64,000 nt of DNA from Acestrorhynchus altus (GCA_034509495.1 CM067522.1:12258023-12322022); one strand, 5' to 3'; positions 42,975 to 57,077 are shown, counted from the stretch's first letter. Translations and numbers: made by a program. The notes: generated by a model not told the origin, from the letters alone.

Positions 42975-45900
42975 ATGAGGACCTGGTCAAGGGCCCAGTG
43001 TGGGGAGCACTGGATGATCCTTCTGGGTTTCATAACCTTGGCTTTCGCTCTGAACAACATCTCAACTAGAGGACAGGTTGGTAATGGTCATATACTATGC
43101 AAAATTCATTTTAGAATTTATCTTCCAGGTTTGCTTCCTAAATAAACTCTGTTTCTTCCAGGATGAGGCTGTTGCTTCTAATAGTCTGGAAGATGGGTTG
43201 GAGGTGACCACATATTGGTGGGGAGAATGGGCTAAGTGGACAGCCTGTACACGCACTTGTGGAGGAGGGGTCATGTCTCAGGAGAGACACTGTCTCAAGC
43301 AAAGGTCATTAGGTGCCTTGTAAAAATAAACTTAACTAATGTGTTCACAGAAAAGGGACGTGATAAAAGATTGCCTGCACCTGGACTCCTGGTTATGTGC
43401 AACACCAACTCTCTTTCGTCCCTGCCACTTTTCTCCATTTGCTTCTTCTCTTTGGTCTTCTGGACGAGTGGCCGCTGGTTGTCATGATGTAATTGTGAGC
43501 AGGTCATTTTAGATGACTTCTATCTAAGTTAGTCATCATTCATTCATTGAAGCTGAGTGTGAATCATTAATACCACAGCATTATCATGCTTGTTCCAAAT
43601 CACCAGTGCAGCATTACCAGTCTACTCCGACATTGTTATGGCAACATTAGTGCACCAGCTACAAGCCTCATCCAAAATGTGATTTTGTGATGTTGTAACT
43701 GACTGACTTACAACATTGTTCCAACATTGCAACCATGGCTTTAGTTAATTGGTTATGGCCCTTGTTCAGAATCACTAGCACAGCTTTATCATGCTGGCTA
43801 CTGGCCTCCTCCAACATTGCTACTCTGGCATTAACATGTCAACTACAGCCCTTGTTCAGAATTGCTTCCTTAGCATTGGATTTGAGCTGAACCCCCATCT
43901 CTACTGACAAATCACATTATGTGAATGAAACCTAATGCTGTCCTTGGTCAAACACTATCACAATAACCAAAACCAGCTTCCAGATTTTTTGTACATTTTT
44001 TTGTAATTTCACTAGTGTTGCTTTTTAAAGATGTTTTAAAAGGTGTAATTTTATTGGTGGAAGCAATTAAACTTGAATGTGATGCCAGTACATTTAAATA
44101 AAGCTGTGCTAATGGATTTCTCAATGCAAATAATTGTGAATAATTTATTAACACAATTCTCTTTCATTTAAAGAAAGAAAGCAACTACTGGTAAGGACAA
44201 CATGACATGCACCGGCAATGCAAAAAGGTACCACCTCTGCAATACCAAGGTTAGTTAACACAATCAGTCTTGCCTTTCCTCACATAAACACACAATGTAT
44301 TTGCTCGTTCCCCTGGAAATACAATGCAGGCACCTCACTTGACAGCACAATAGAGCTGTATGTAGATTAAACCTTTGTTCACTTGTTCACTAGAGACTTG
44401 GAATGTGCAAATGGGAGAGAGCTGGAATGCCAGTGACCGTGTCACTGTTTTTTTGTTGATATGGATTACAAATTAAGGAAAATAAACATTGAGTATTGCC
44501 AATGACTTGCAGGAATGTCCCTCAACTGGAAGGAGTTTCCGAGAGGAGCAGTGCTGGTCGTTCAACTCTCAGGTGTACAATGGAAAATATTACCACTGGA
44601 AACCCCTTTACCCAGGTAACCATCATTGGAATGAATCCAGACATACTTTGCCAGTGTTATTTAAAGGCAAACAGTGAACCCATATTTGTAATTCCATAGA
44701 TGACTACGTTCATATCTCCAGCAACCCCTGTGACCTTCACTGCACTACATCGGACGGTCAGAGGCAGCTGATGGTCCCAGCTCGTGATGGAACATCTTGC
44801 AAATACAGCAATTACAGGGGAGTCTGTGTAGATGGCAGGTGTGAGGTAAATGTAGTTCAGGAATTTTGATTCTCAAATAAGCTTTGTTGCAATTCAGGAA
44901 CACTCCACAGTTCATACAGCAAAAGTCTTGAAATATTTGACCCATTGGTGTTTCCTTCTCTTCAGCCTATTGGGTGTGATGGTGTTCTCTTCTCCCCTAA
45001 TACACTGGACAAGTGTGGGGTGTGTCAAGGAGATGGGAGCAGTTGTAGCAGGGTAACGGGAAACTATCGCCGTGGGACCTCCAGCCTGGGTAGAGACATC
45101 CATATTACTTCCACTGGCACATCCTCACTAAGACCTTGTTCACACCTTGTTCACACCTAACAAGCATCCAGGGTGATCCAGCAAGCGATTTAATTCATTA
45201 ATTGCCCCTCCTCCAGCATTAATGATGTGAGAAATCTAATTGGATCATCCAGGACTTGTTTTAATGTCAGGGGTGAATGGGGCCTAAGTGTCACCATTGA
45301 CCGAAGGCGGTGAGTTTACTGGATGTTTTTCTTTCTTGAAGGATATTCCTTCATTACCCAGATCCCAGAGGGCTCGTGGGACATCCAGGTCATTGAGAGA
45401 AAGAAGTCTGCAGATATACTGGGTGTGTAGAACCTAACAAAAAATAATTCCAAAAGAAACCATCAGTACAGTAATTGCATCCCTGACCACAGCTTCAAAT
45501 AACTTTGAAACGTCTTGTCTTGTTATACTCAAGCTGTGACTGACCAGGCAGGGAACTTCTTCTTCAACGGTGCATACAAGGCAGACAGCCCTCAGAACTT
45601 CCACGTGGCAGGCACAATCTTCAAGTACCGGAGGCCCACCGATGTGTATGAGACGGGGATTGAATACATCGTGGCGAAAGGGCCCATCGATCAGCCCATC
45701 AATGTTCTGGTACTGTAGCTGCGGTCCTTCCTCCCGCCGCCAAGGGCCCCTGGGTAATCTCACTAGCTGGCTGACCCTGCCTCTGACTTAGTGCAGGCCA
45801 CAGGTGCCATGGCTCATACTCAGTAAGCTGTAGCACTGTGACATGTTGCCCTTGGAGAAGTGACGCAAAGTGTCAGTCTTGTACTGGTGTATGAATTGAT

Positions 45901-48900
45901 CCCATGAGGAGCAAAGATCCACTATGAAAGACCTAGGAATGAATGTGGCATCTGCTGGTACAAAATATAGCAGCTTTTGAGAGGCACTTACTGTCCTAGT
46001 CTGGTACATTTATCAACATGTTCATGTTCACTGCAACTTACTTTTTTGTGTCTGATCCAATCTGTCTTCTAAGGTCTGGAACCAGAATGGCCGCAACCCT
46101 TACATCACTTACGAATACACAGTGATGCGTGACCCTCTTGCTCCAGTATCCCAGCCACCCATTTACACCGGCTCAGACAGGGGATCTAGTCACCACAGCT
46201 CCATGGAGAGCGGCAGTGTGTTGTCCCACAATGAGAGTGCATATGACAAGGCTGTCCCCTCAATGGAGAGGAACCAGGTGCAGAGTCAGGGCGTAGAGCC
46301 AGGTGCAGTGGAGAAACAGCAGCCTGGCCAGGAGACCAATGAAGTGTACGAGGAGACGGCTGCCATAGACTGTGAACAGGATGCTCCGACACCACCTCAG
46401 TATCCGGGTAGGCTTTAAGGCTATGTTCAGACTGCAGACAAATCTTTATTTTTTTTCTTAACCAGATGTTCAGATGGCTGTCTGCTCTGTTGTTTGCAAA
46501 AGATCAGATCAGATTTATATTTCCGGACATCACAAATCTGCATGGGTGTCAGTAACTACAGTGCCAAGCTGATGCCATGCTCTTCCTTGATCTCTGCACT
46601 TCCATCCCTCTTTATTTGCTTGTAGACACTTTGAAATCTGATTTGAGCAACCAGAGCATCCAAACTGAGATTGATCTGTATAAATATATATATTTTTATA
46701 GGATATAAACAGAGCAAGATATGGGCTGAGAGTTTTCAAATAACATTCTGTTTCAGTCTTGCAGTAGAGGTGGCTTGCATCAGGTCCAGCTAGTAAAACC
46801 CAGTATTTTGTTCTGACTGCTTGGACGGCTCTGCTGTGGCTCAAGGGGTGTCCTTATTTCACCTTATATATCGTATTCTATATTGATATTGAGCTAAAAT
46901 ATATTGGGAGAAGATTTTTTTGTCCATATTGCCCAGCCCTAGAACAAATCACACTATAGTCTGATTTCAAACCACCACCAAATGGATTGGTTCTGATTTA
47001 AAAAAAAAAAAAAATCAAATTTCATATATTTTTGCAGTCTGAAAATAGTATTACCATAATCTGTCTGTGGTGGCATACCTTTTGCTCCAAATATATTACA
47101 GTAGGGCACTGACTCACTAACAAGGCTCTCTTTATTCACTTTAGCTATAATTGATCTAAATCTAAACAAGACATTTTCAGAGACAGGATAAAGAGTTTAT
47201 GCCATAGGATTAGGTAATACAGTGAACTGCAATGCTGAAATGATGCCGTATATATTTTAATGAACATTCTGACATTTAGGGGACAGTGGTCCCTTCTCTA
47301 AATTGGACATCACATCAATACACTATAGTAATGTTTTCACAGTACCTGGAAAATGGAGAGCAGAGGGGAGAGGGCTATATGTGGTTGACTGGGCAGACTC
47401 ACCGAACTGAAGAGATAAAACACCAAGGTTTTTAAGAAGGGCTCTCTATGCTGGCCCTTTGGAGTCCTATATAATGCATGAGCAGCAACACAAAGATTAG
47501 CCAGGGAGGATAAAAAATTCAGTGAGCCCTGACATTTTCCCTCTGTTGAAATTGGCGGATCACCGGCATGTGTGGTAATGGCCCTGCACTGGCTTCTCTG
47601 GGTCCTAATATGATCGTTATATGGAGAGCTGGAGTTCAGACAGAGAGAGTGCCTGTGTTGTGGCATGGCTTCAATGTAGGAGGGGCAGGAGCCCATTACT
47701 GCCCCCTGACGATAGTAGGCTACCATTCTGCCCTCTCAGTTTCTCTCCTACACGTCATGCCAGCCACCGCAACCACATGAAAAAGAGGGCAGTCAATGAA
47801 GCTAAGGTGGTCCTTTCAAATGCCATTTTTGAGAATATGCTGTGGAATGTCTTTTGAGTCTGTCTGAAATTTAGTGAACAGGTATTTCAGAAGTGGATGA
47901 AGATTGTGAAGATTGCTAGTAGTGATTTTCAGGTCAGTAGACCCGTACGTGTATTAATCATACATGTCCATCTTTCTCTGACATTTGTAAAGATGGAAAT
48001 AGCAGCTGGCCAAGTGGAGTGGTTGCCCCTGGTATTGTGCCTGCCAACAGACCTGAAGAAGAGATGGTGGACTCTGAAAACCTCATATGGAGGATGCTTC
48101 TTAGGCAGCGGATTGGCTCAGATGGTATGCAGGTTAATATCTCAACCAATCAGCTTCTTAGCGAGGGAGCAGGCCTCTTTCCTGAAGTAGAGCCAGTTGA
48201 GTTAGACCATAGCAGCTTGGAGCAAGGGAACCTCAATGGTTCATTTCTTGAGTTTGCCCTGGACCGCCACCGCAATGACACAGGAGACCTTCTGTTCCAG
48301 AACAGGACTCTGATTACCAGCTTGAGGAGCAGCAATCGTACCAATCGCACCAGGTAAAGGCAGCTATGAAGCATTCAACCATCTTCTTAGTGTATTCCAT
48401 CTTCTTTTCACAGGAATGTGCCACAGACCTTGGCTTAGTAGTGCAACCACTGGTTATGGATTCAGCTTTGTATAATAAGTGGCACACGTTGTCTAATTAT
48501 CTAATAAACCTCACACGCAAAGCACACAACATCATTCAGCATAAGGGCCTATTCTTTCAAACCAAAGTGCTTCTACAGGTTAAACATATTCCCTTAATCA
48601 AAATCATAAGCCGTCCCCTAGCCCTCCATAACAGACATGTCGAAGTGCAGGATGGTCTCAGCTGGGACAGCCCTGCACGTGGAGAATGGAATGTGCTCCA
48701 GACTCTTCTTGGACGACTCTTTTTTAGCGCTCTCTGAGACCTTCAAACGCAGGGTGAGGAGAAACGGCCAAGCAGAGGGCTGGTGGGATTGCATTCCATC
48801 ATATTTATAATTCATGTTGGCTTCCCTGCAATGTGTCCAAACACCGCTTCACCAGCCTTCCAGCCAGAGATCGTAAAACACATCACATGACACGCCCTTT

Positions 48901-51900
48901 CTCGCACTTGAAGGAAAAGAGGGAGAGATTCCAGGCAAGGAAAGAGAGGCAGAGAAGGAGAGACTGAGTGTGAAGAAGATGGCCTTTCAGAGAGGCATAA
49001 CTCATGGTGTTTTGTTATTTGTGGAAAAAAAGCGCTGTAGATCACTCGGGTACAGGCTATGCCTGTCACATCAGATAAATTTACAGGAATCACAAGGCAT
49101 AGGTTTTATTTGCTTCCATTTCAGTGAAGCATTGCACAGTTTTCCATGCCTGACATTCAGGTAATGAGTGTGACCAGGAATAACAATTTTTATTTTATAG
49201 TTTTATGACTGATGTACCAGTCAGTGTCTCCGCTTTAACAAATACCTATATTTTTTGTAATATACAGTGAAGGTGGTTGGACGACCGGAGCTGGGATGTA
49301 ACCACTTTTTTTTGTCCTCCCTTAGGACTCATCAGAAGTTGCTACCAAAGAATAAACTAAGTGCTGCAGATATGTATCGCTGGAAACTCTCCTCTCAAGA
49401 GCCATGCAGCATGACATGCTCAATAGGTGCTGACTTCTAAGTCCCTATATCCCACCCTCATATTTAACATGACTTGCATAGCATGCATATTTATTGTATT
49501 GCGTTTCACTGCTTTGTCTGAAACAGGCGTGACAAAATCATTGGCTATGTGTGTGCGGTACGATGGTGCAGAGGTGGATGACTCTTACTGTGATGCTTTG
49601 ACTCGACCTGAACCTGTTCATGATTTCTGCATTGGAAGGGAGTGCCAGCCTAGGTATGTATATCACACTGCAGGAGGGTCTTATTCACCCGCTTATGTCG
49701 TTTTTATGACAAATCTGAGTTTTCTTATGGCATCTAATATTATAAGGTTAGACATTTTGTTAGGACAAACAAAACTGTCCAGGGAAGGATTTCTGCTAGA
49801 TTTTGGAGCATTGCTGTCAGGATTTGATTGCATTTAACATCAACAGTGAAGTCAGTCTGTTGGATGGTCACCACCCCAACTCAACCTAAAAGAACTGGAT
49901 GGAGCACCATCATAGAGCCTGGCGTGGTGCTGTGTGTGTGTGTGTGTGTGTGTGCATTTGCACACCTGTGTAAGCATTAGACTCAATTTAAAATAGGTGA
50001 ATGCATTAATTAGAAGGGACGTCCACAAACATCCTCGTGTCCTCATGTTCTCAACACTCCTCACTGCTTGATTAGATTTCCTAAGCAACGGGGTTTTACA
50101 CTAAAGTGCATTCGGGATAGAATAAGAAGGAATGAGTGTTATCTTACTTGAAATCTATTTTTTTTTATTGGCTAGAGTGTAATGATATTCCAGCTCACGT
50201 GTTTTTGTTTCCAAACAGATGTCAATCTAACTGACAGGCAACACATCATCTTGTCTTCTCTGCAGGTGGGAGGCAAGCAGCTGGAGTGAGTGCTCCCGAA
50301 CATGTGGTGAGGGTTTTCAGTTCAGACTGGTCCGTTGCTGGAAGATGCTAGCGCCTGGTCTCGATAGCTCAGTCTATAGCGACTTGTGTACGGATGCAGA
50401 GTTAGAGCGACCCCCAGAGCGCAGGCCCTGCAAGAGCCCGACCTGTGGCCCTCAGTGGGAGGTGGCAGAGTGGTTAGAGGTTTGTGTGTTGTGATGTGTA
50501 TTCACTGCAGTGTTGTAATGGTGAATTGCATAGTTGCTCGTGGTTAGTTATTTAAAGAGTACCCTCATCTATCAGTGGGTCTCCCCACCCTCCCAGTACA
50601 ATGTATGTTAAGGAGTTAATGGCAAGCATGAAGAGGCAGAGCTTAGGGAGGAACTGCTGGGTAAAAACATATCCAATAACAAGCTTTTCTGCTTGACAAC
50701 ATTTCTGTTTAAAATTGAGAGCAGCAGTGTTTAGAAAGATGCCACCCATTGCTAAAAATCTGAATTTTCCATGGTTGGAGCAACAACAGTGGAATCTAGT
50801 GGCATAAAACTTTTGTTGGATCACATGTTCTAAAGAAAAGCTACAAAGAGTATTTTGCATTAAAAAAAAGTTATAAATATTAATGAGAATAATCAGATCT
50901 TTCTGTGCAGTGCCCAGCAAAATGTGGCCGCAGAAGTCTGGTGACGCGGGAGGTCAGGTGTTCGGATGAAATTAGGCCATGTGATGAGGCGACACGCCCT
51001 CCATCTGCCAAGAACTGCACCGGTCCACCTTGCGAGCGCCAGTGGACAGTGTCTGAGTGGGGGCCAGTATGTCACCCTATCACTCTCCAATTACATTAAT
51101 GTAAATGTTCACTGAAGCTAAACGCTGATCGTTTTATGTCTGTTCCAGTGTTCAGGTACCTGTGGGCATGGGAAGATGGTTCGGCACGTGTACTGCAAAA
51201 CCCCAGAAGGCCGGGTGGTGCCTGAGTCCCAGTGTTCAACTGAGAACAAGCCCCTGGCCATTCATCCCTGTGGGGACAAAGAGTGTCCCCCACACTGGCT
51301 GGCACAGGACTGGGAAAGGGTGAGAGCATCAATATACATTGAAGTGAAGCCTATTACCTGATGTGTTTTGTCCAATTTTAAATGAGGTTTCATCTCATTA
51401 ACTTTAAGTATCTGAGAAAAAGTTTGAGGGATACGTTGGTAGCCACCTTTCACCATGTTCTTCAATGGTCAGAACCCCACAGGACCACCATGGAATAGGT
51501 ATTATGTGGGGGGTGAGTCATTCTCAACACAATCATGATATGAAGGTGGTATGAGTGGATCAAACCCAGCAATGCTGCGGAGGTGTTTAAACCCCTCAGT
51601 TAACACTACACTCTGTAACTATAGACCTACAAAGTGCTCCTGTATGGGAAGAGGAGCTGATGAAAAGATCAGTGAATCTCAAACCAGGCAGGTGCTGATA
51701 ATGTTAGTGTGTGTGACCTAAAGCAGTTGTGTATATACTGAAAGCCTGAAATAAGCCTCTGCTTTGACAGTGCAACACAACATGTGGACGTGGAGTGAAG
51801 AGGAGGTTTGTGCATTGCTCTGGCATCACGGGTGGCAAGTTTCAAATCCACGAGGACGAGGAATGTGATGCTAGCAAGAGACCGGCAGATGAAGACACCT

Positions 51901-53748
51901 GCTTTGAGAGACCTTGCTTCAAGTGGTACACAACACCTTGGTCTGAGGTAAGAAATGAGATCCAGTTGTTCTACTGCAGGACAAACCTTTACTATATGTC
52001 CAAAGGTTTGTGGACACCCCTTCTAATGAATGAATCGATGGCGCTCCAGTCCAATACTTTTGGGATGAGTTAGGGAGTTGGGAATAAGGTGAAGTGCTGA
52101 TAATCCAATGTTCCGACTTAGTAACACTGCTGTTACTAAGTCGCAGTGAAATCCTCAGATTCCTCAATTCTCCAGAATTTAGTACAAATCATTGGACACT
52201 AAACAGTATTCAGTGTCAATAGACAGTGGCAGGTGTCTCAATACTTTTGTCCACACAGTGAGTACATCATATCACCATACATCATGAAAAAACTGACCAT
52301 TATTTACCTGTCCTTCAAATGACAGTGCACGAAGACGTGTGGTGTTGGGGTGAGAATGAGGGATGTGAAGTGTTACCAGGGAAGAGAGCTTGTTCGTGGA
52401 TGTGACCCTCTGACCAAACCTGTTAACAAGCAGACCTGTGCCCTGCAGCCTTGCCCCACAGAACCTCCAGGTAAAGGGAAAGTCCGGCCTTTCACACGAA
52501 CATATTATTGTTATTAAAGGGTTCCTATCTGAAATAAAGAATTTTAATAATGTCTAGAAAATATCCTTGCACTTAATAAGGAGTAGTGTGGTTTTACACC
52601 TTGCAGTACTGTAGAGATTTTTAATGAACACTTTAAAACCTACACTTAAATGTGAAGTGTTTTATAGTCTTTTACAAGCAAAAAGCCTGAAAAAATGAAG
52701 TAAATTTTTATCAAAAAATGGTCAAATCCATATAAATATCTAGATTCTGCATTTAGATCCCAAATAAAATCACATTAGAATAGTCTAGGACCTTCTGAAA
52801 ATAACAGTATCTGGCATGTATTACTTTCATTCATTCATTTTTATATGAATAAAACCCTCAAAACTGGCAAAAGTATAAAACATACACCATGTATCACTTT
52901 ACTAAAAGTACTGCAGTACATCAGAATATATTTGATCCTAATCCCTGTATCATGATGTGTGTTGTATTAGCAGATTCTTGCCTAATAATATCAATAATGC
53001 CATTTAGGTCAGTTTTCCTCAACCCTGGTTCTGGAGACCCCGTGCCTTTCACATTTAAGTGGAATTCCTGCTCTAACACACCCGATATTATTAATGAGTT
53101 GATTAATTGAATCAGATGTTGGAAACTGGAAAAGCACTAAAATGTGCAAGTCAGGGGGTCTCCAGGACCAGGGTATAGATTCAGATCACTGCCTGTTCAG
53201 CCTCCCAGTTTAGCTCTGCCTATTCCTATTGCAGTTTTCAGGAGTTGTTCAGCTCAGAGTGCTTTTTGAAAAAGCCACAACACAGAGCAGCCAAACAGAG
53301 AGCCAAATCTGTCCAATCTGCATACTATATCTGTACCAATCCTATACTGCATCTGTCTTAAAGGTACAGTAACAGAAACAGCATGTTTAATTCCAAGATA
53401 TAAAGAAAGCTTCTAAAATGGCTGCGTAAAAAATTGATTTTAGTGTTATTGGAATATGTGGTTCAAAGTGGACAGGTGGGAGAATATTAAACACAAGAAA
53501 ATGTAGGATATGGGCCCTTCAATTTTTTCGTTTTGTCCATGCTCTGTTCTTGCAGCGTGAGGTCTATGCGAATTGCGTTTCTTTGATGAGGTCATAACTA
53601 TAGAATATGTCTGGTTTTCTATACAGATGAGAACTGCCAAGACCGTCCTACCACCAACTGCTCCCTGGCTCTGAAGGTCAATCTCTGCAGCCACTGGTAT
53701 TACAGCAAAGCTTGTTGCCACTCCTGCCGCAATCTACGAGCTTCCTAG
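42975..53748 (+). CDS. adamtsl2: ADAMTS-like protein 2, secreted matrix glycoprotein, 18 coding exons, 952 aa
   Basis: Exons: 42975-43076, 43162-43304, 44174-44249, 44513-44615, 44700-44845, 44966-45089, 45342-45422, 45534-45709, 46074-46407, 47993-48353, 49326-49426, 49527-49653, 50266-50479, 50911-51066, 51149-51319, 51771-51947, 52326-52470, 53627-53748. The total is 2859 bp, all in phase. Order: signal peptide (WMILLGFITLAFA); thrombospondin repeat 1 (WWGEWAKWTACTRTCGGG, ~50-106); cysteine-rich module (GRSFREEQC, DKCGVCQGDGSSC); spacer (IQVIERKKSAD, YRRPTDVYETGIEY); a divergent linker (~345-555) with seven N-x-S/T sites in exon 10; six more repeats (~568-912); a C-terminal PLAC domain (VNLCSHWYYSKACCHSC). 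There is no protease domain, as usual for ADAMTSLs. The human protein binds fibrillin-1 and LTBP1, limits TGF-beta signalling, and is mutated in geleophysic dysplasia. The acceptor just before the ATG implies at least one upstream untranslated exon. Confidence 0.97.
46670..46941 (-). mobile_element. hAT-like MITE (family A) in adamtsl2 intron 9
   Basis: On the minus strand it begins agggctgggcaatatggac and carries the shared gtttatatcc region. The left boundary is approximate. Confidence 0.55.
49932..49954. repeat. (TG)n microsatellite in adamtsl2 intron 12
   Basis: About 11 TG units inside a family B copy (49770-50030), where that family carries a shorter TG stretch before tgcatttgcacac. 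Confidence 0.85.
51455..51740. mobile_element. Dispersed element, family C, in adamtsl2 intron 15
   Basis: Shares accccacaggaccaccatgg, gtgctcctgtatggga and gtgagtcattctcaacac with the 26150-27035 copy, in shortened form. Confidence 0.5.
51985..52262 (+). mobile_element. Inverted-repeat element, family B, in adamtsl2 intron 16
   Basis: Short internally deleted copy. The left tip actatatgtccaaaggtttg and the right tip caatacttttgtccacacagt are inverted repeats, with gtggacaccccttctaatga just inside the left end. Confidence 0.65.
53019..53174. mobile_element. Short inverted-repeat element (family F), about 156 bp
   Basis: The left end tcaaccctggttctggaga and the right end gtctccaggaccagggt are imperfect inverse complements of about 20 bp. 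The element sits in the last adamtsl2 intron. Related fragments are at 4875-5035, 17815-17900, 35185-35300 and 58560-58640. Its size and ends suggest a MITE. Confidence 0.6.
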
Positions 53749-54802
53749 TCCTCTCCCCTGAATCAATGCACAGAAAAAGAGCCAGTGCTCTCTAATAAGA
53801 ATTAGTGCCATGGGGTAATTAGTGAAAAACACCACTTCAAAGGGGTGTGATAAACCAAAGTTCTTGCACGAATCTCTTGCATTTAGTATCCATGCAAAAT
53901 AGTGGACCAAAGACTGAACATCTGCAGTTTATTTGAAATCCTCTTGGTTTTCTCCTTTGGATACCTTTCATTGTTTTATTTTTTAAGCTAGCTATGTTAA
54001 ACTACCATTGATGTCAGTATTATAGTAACAATACTTACTTTATGACAAAGTCCCGCGACTGTGGGACACATTAAGGAAACGTTAAATTATTTTGGTTATT
54101 GCTCAGTGAACCGTAATTATAATGCATGAAAGTATTTATGATCCATTAAACTGGCAGGGAGAAGGGTCAGTGTTGAATGTTACCTCTGGCTAAAGATGGA
54201 AGAGTTTGTACTGTATGTCTAAACACAAGTTGACTCTTCATCCACTGCCAGTTCCAGTGCTCTGCTGTTTTGTTTTGTTTTAATCTCACTGAATTGTTGC
54301 TGGACCATTGCTTTTCTATTGTTTATTTATTAGTCAGAACAGTATTGTTCTCCCATGTTTGACTTGTTCTTCTGCAGATACCTATGAATTCTGTAACAAT
54401 TATCCAACTAACAGCTGTTTTGATACCAAGGGAATAACCAGCCCCAGTCGCTTAACGTTCCCAGGTCTTTTATCTGTTTGCAAATGAGTGAGTCCTGACA
54501 CTTGAACATGTAATATTTGAAACTGTATGCAATTGATTATACTGCTCCTTTGTCACAAAATCCAGTTAATATAACACTTCATTGCTGTTACCTCAGTGTG
54601 CAAAAGGCAATTGAAAGTAGAATTCATTTGATTTTATTGTAGAAATATTGCACATTTTATGTTAAATCTCAAAATATGATAAATAAGATGCTATCACCAA
54701 TGCCTCAATGTGTGGTATTTTAGCACATTTTCAAGTAACTACACAAAATCACATTGACAAAACGTAACATACTGTCATAGACGTACTGTATAATGTAATA
54801 TG
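53749..54802 (+). other. adamtsl2 3' UTR and downstream flank
   Basis: AT-rich sequence after the stop codon with no further exon. ATTAAA near 54153 is a possible polyadenylation signal; no AATAAA was noticed before the Tc1 relic. Confidence 0.4.
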
Positions 54803-55697
54803 CAAGTGCTGCTTGAAACTTTGTGAGCCCTTTCGAATTTTCTAGATTTCTGCATAAATTTGAGTTCATTTTAGATACATTTATAAATATTATTTTGTTT
54901 TTTGTTTGTTTTGTTTATAAAATCTGAGCTAATTTTAGCCCATTTTCTGCCATTCCTTGGTAGAATGACTTGTGTGCTTAGGGTCATTATCTTGCTGCAT
55001 GACCCACATTCTCTTGAGATTCAGCTCACAGACAGATGCCCTGATATTTTCCTTTAGAATCTGCTGGTATAATTCAGGATTCAGTATTTCATCAATGATG
55101 GCAAGCCATCCTAGCTCAGATTCAGACAAGCAGGTCCACAACATGATGCTACCACCACCATGTTTCATGTTTTCCTTTCTCCAAGCATAACACTTCTCTT
55201 TTAAACCAGAAACATATACTGGTCTCATTCATCAACAAAACATGGTTCCAAAGGCCTTCTGGCTTGTCCGTTTAATGTTTATAGATGGTTTTGAAACTCG
55301 ATGAGCCTGGTGAGCGTCAACAACCTTTCTTCCGTGCTCCTCAGAAATCTCCTTTGTTCGTGCCCTCATACACGTCAACAAACATGTTGTGAAGATCAGA
55401 TTATGATAGATCCCTGTTCTTTATATTGAACAGGGTGTCCACTTACACCTGACTGTCTGCCAGTTTAAAATCTGATAATCTTAAAGGTTAACATACTTTT
55501 GCCACTCACAGATACGCAATATTGGATCATTTCAAGAAATAAATGACTTTTTTGAGATTTTTGTCTTATTCGTTTGATTAGGTTTTCTTTACACCCTTTT
55601 AGGACTTTTGTAAAGAATCTGATGAAATTTAAGGTCAAATTTATGCAGAAACATAGAAAATTCTAAAGGACTCACAAACTTCCATGCAGCACTGTAA
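54803..55697 (-). mobile_element. Tc1/mariner relic with inverted ends
   Basis: About 55-bp imperfect inverted ends (left caagtgctgcttgaaacttt, right ending ccatgcagcactgta) bound an ~890 bp element downstream of adamtsl2. On the minus strand 55180-54935 encodes a transposase fragment (KHGGGSIMLW, ELYQQILKENIRASV, VMQQDNDPKHTS) from the DDE catalytic core. Only about 80-95 residues remain of the usual ~340, and there is no intact start, so it is dead. Confidence 0.75.
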
Positions 55698-57077
55698 AGG
55701 AGGACCCTACTCACTATCACTATTAGTGCACTGTTGGCTGTCTGAGTGGAAGAACTGATGCCATCTGCTGGTCTAATCACATAATACAAGAATGGATTAT
55801 TTACCAGTTAAAAAAAAACCATATGCTTGTTGATTGAAAAAAAAAACAGAATTGGCAGAAATGTGCATAGAAATGCAAGTGAACCAATTTAATGACTTGA
55901 ATAAGGTGATGAAAATGTAAAGCATGAATAAAGTAGTTCATTAGTTAATCTCAAAACAGCCATCACAATATACCCTCATAAAGAAAATCTGCACAAAAAA
56001 ACACCCATTCAGGCCCATAGCCCTGTGTGTAATTTCAACACTCATATACATATAATTTCATGACTTCAACAAGCAGCACGTCATAGGTTTAGTTAAATAA
56101 GTACCAAAAAAAATGGTATAACACTTTACTACAGTAATCCAGTGATAGACACACAGAACACATGACACAACTCTTACCCTTATTCAAGTTTAGCATGCCA
56201 TTAGTGAGCCCTCTTTCTTAATGAAACCTCGCGACAAGCACATTGTTGTTGCTCCCTTCCAAATCAAGTCCTTAAGTCAGGAGTGTTATTTGCGTATAAA
56301 AATCTGTCATATGGCCGTCCTTCACGTTTAGAAATTGTCGCGTCACACAAAAACCTTGTATCTCCATTTCTGCCATTTCTCACGTTTTGACATGAATCTG
56401 GCAGCTGTTCTGTGCATTATGTCACAGTTGGTGATAAATGGACCAATCAATATAAACGCTCAAAAATACTTGGAATAAAATCATTTTATACTGACTTCCA
56501 TTGAACATTAAGGATTTTTCCTTCTCTTAACATTTTGGAGATATGAGGTTTTGATCCAACAGCAATGAAATGTAGAAATGTCTAAAGTACAGAAATTACA
56601 CGTATAATATTTCTGCTTCAAAAAGACTGTGATCTGTTTGTGGACACCCCTTCAAATGAAAGAATTCACCTACTTTAAGCTACACCAGTTGCTGACAGAG
56701 ATGTGCAAATGCACACACAGCTTGTCTAGTCCCTGTAGAGATGTACTGTCGAATAGGACCCTCTGGAGCAGACAAACAAGAACCTATTGGCACCTTGTCT
56801 AATCGAACTGGGAAGCAGTGGAACTGTGTTCTCTGGGATGACGGTGCTCCATCCAGTACTTTTGGAATGAGGTGGGGTGGTAATCGTCCAACATCCTGAC
56901 TTCACTAATGCTCCTCGTTCAAACAAATCTCCTAGAGGTTGTCCAAATACTTCTGTCCATATAGTGTTCCTCATAAAATAAATCATACATTTTTTAGCAG
57001 TGCTCTGTATTAGGCATCTCAGTGTAGAACGGTGCCTTGTCAAGTTTCATCCAGTCACCCTTCTCCAACAGGTGGTA
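55698..57077. other. Interval between the Tc1 relic and the fam163b stop codon
   Basis: AT-rich, no exon recognised. Part should be fam163b 3' UTR. A family B element fills 56625-56968. Confidence 0.5.
56625..56968 (+). mobile_element. Inverted-repeat element, family B, downstream of fam163b
   Basis: Near-complete copy of about 340 bp. It runs from gtttgtggacaccccttc through tgacggtgctccatccagt to the tip aatacttctgtccatatagt. Confidence 0.65.
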
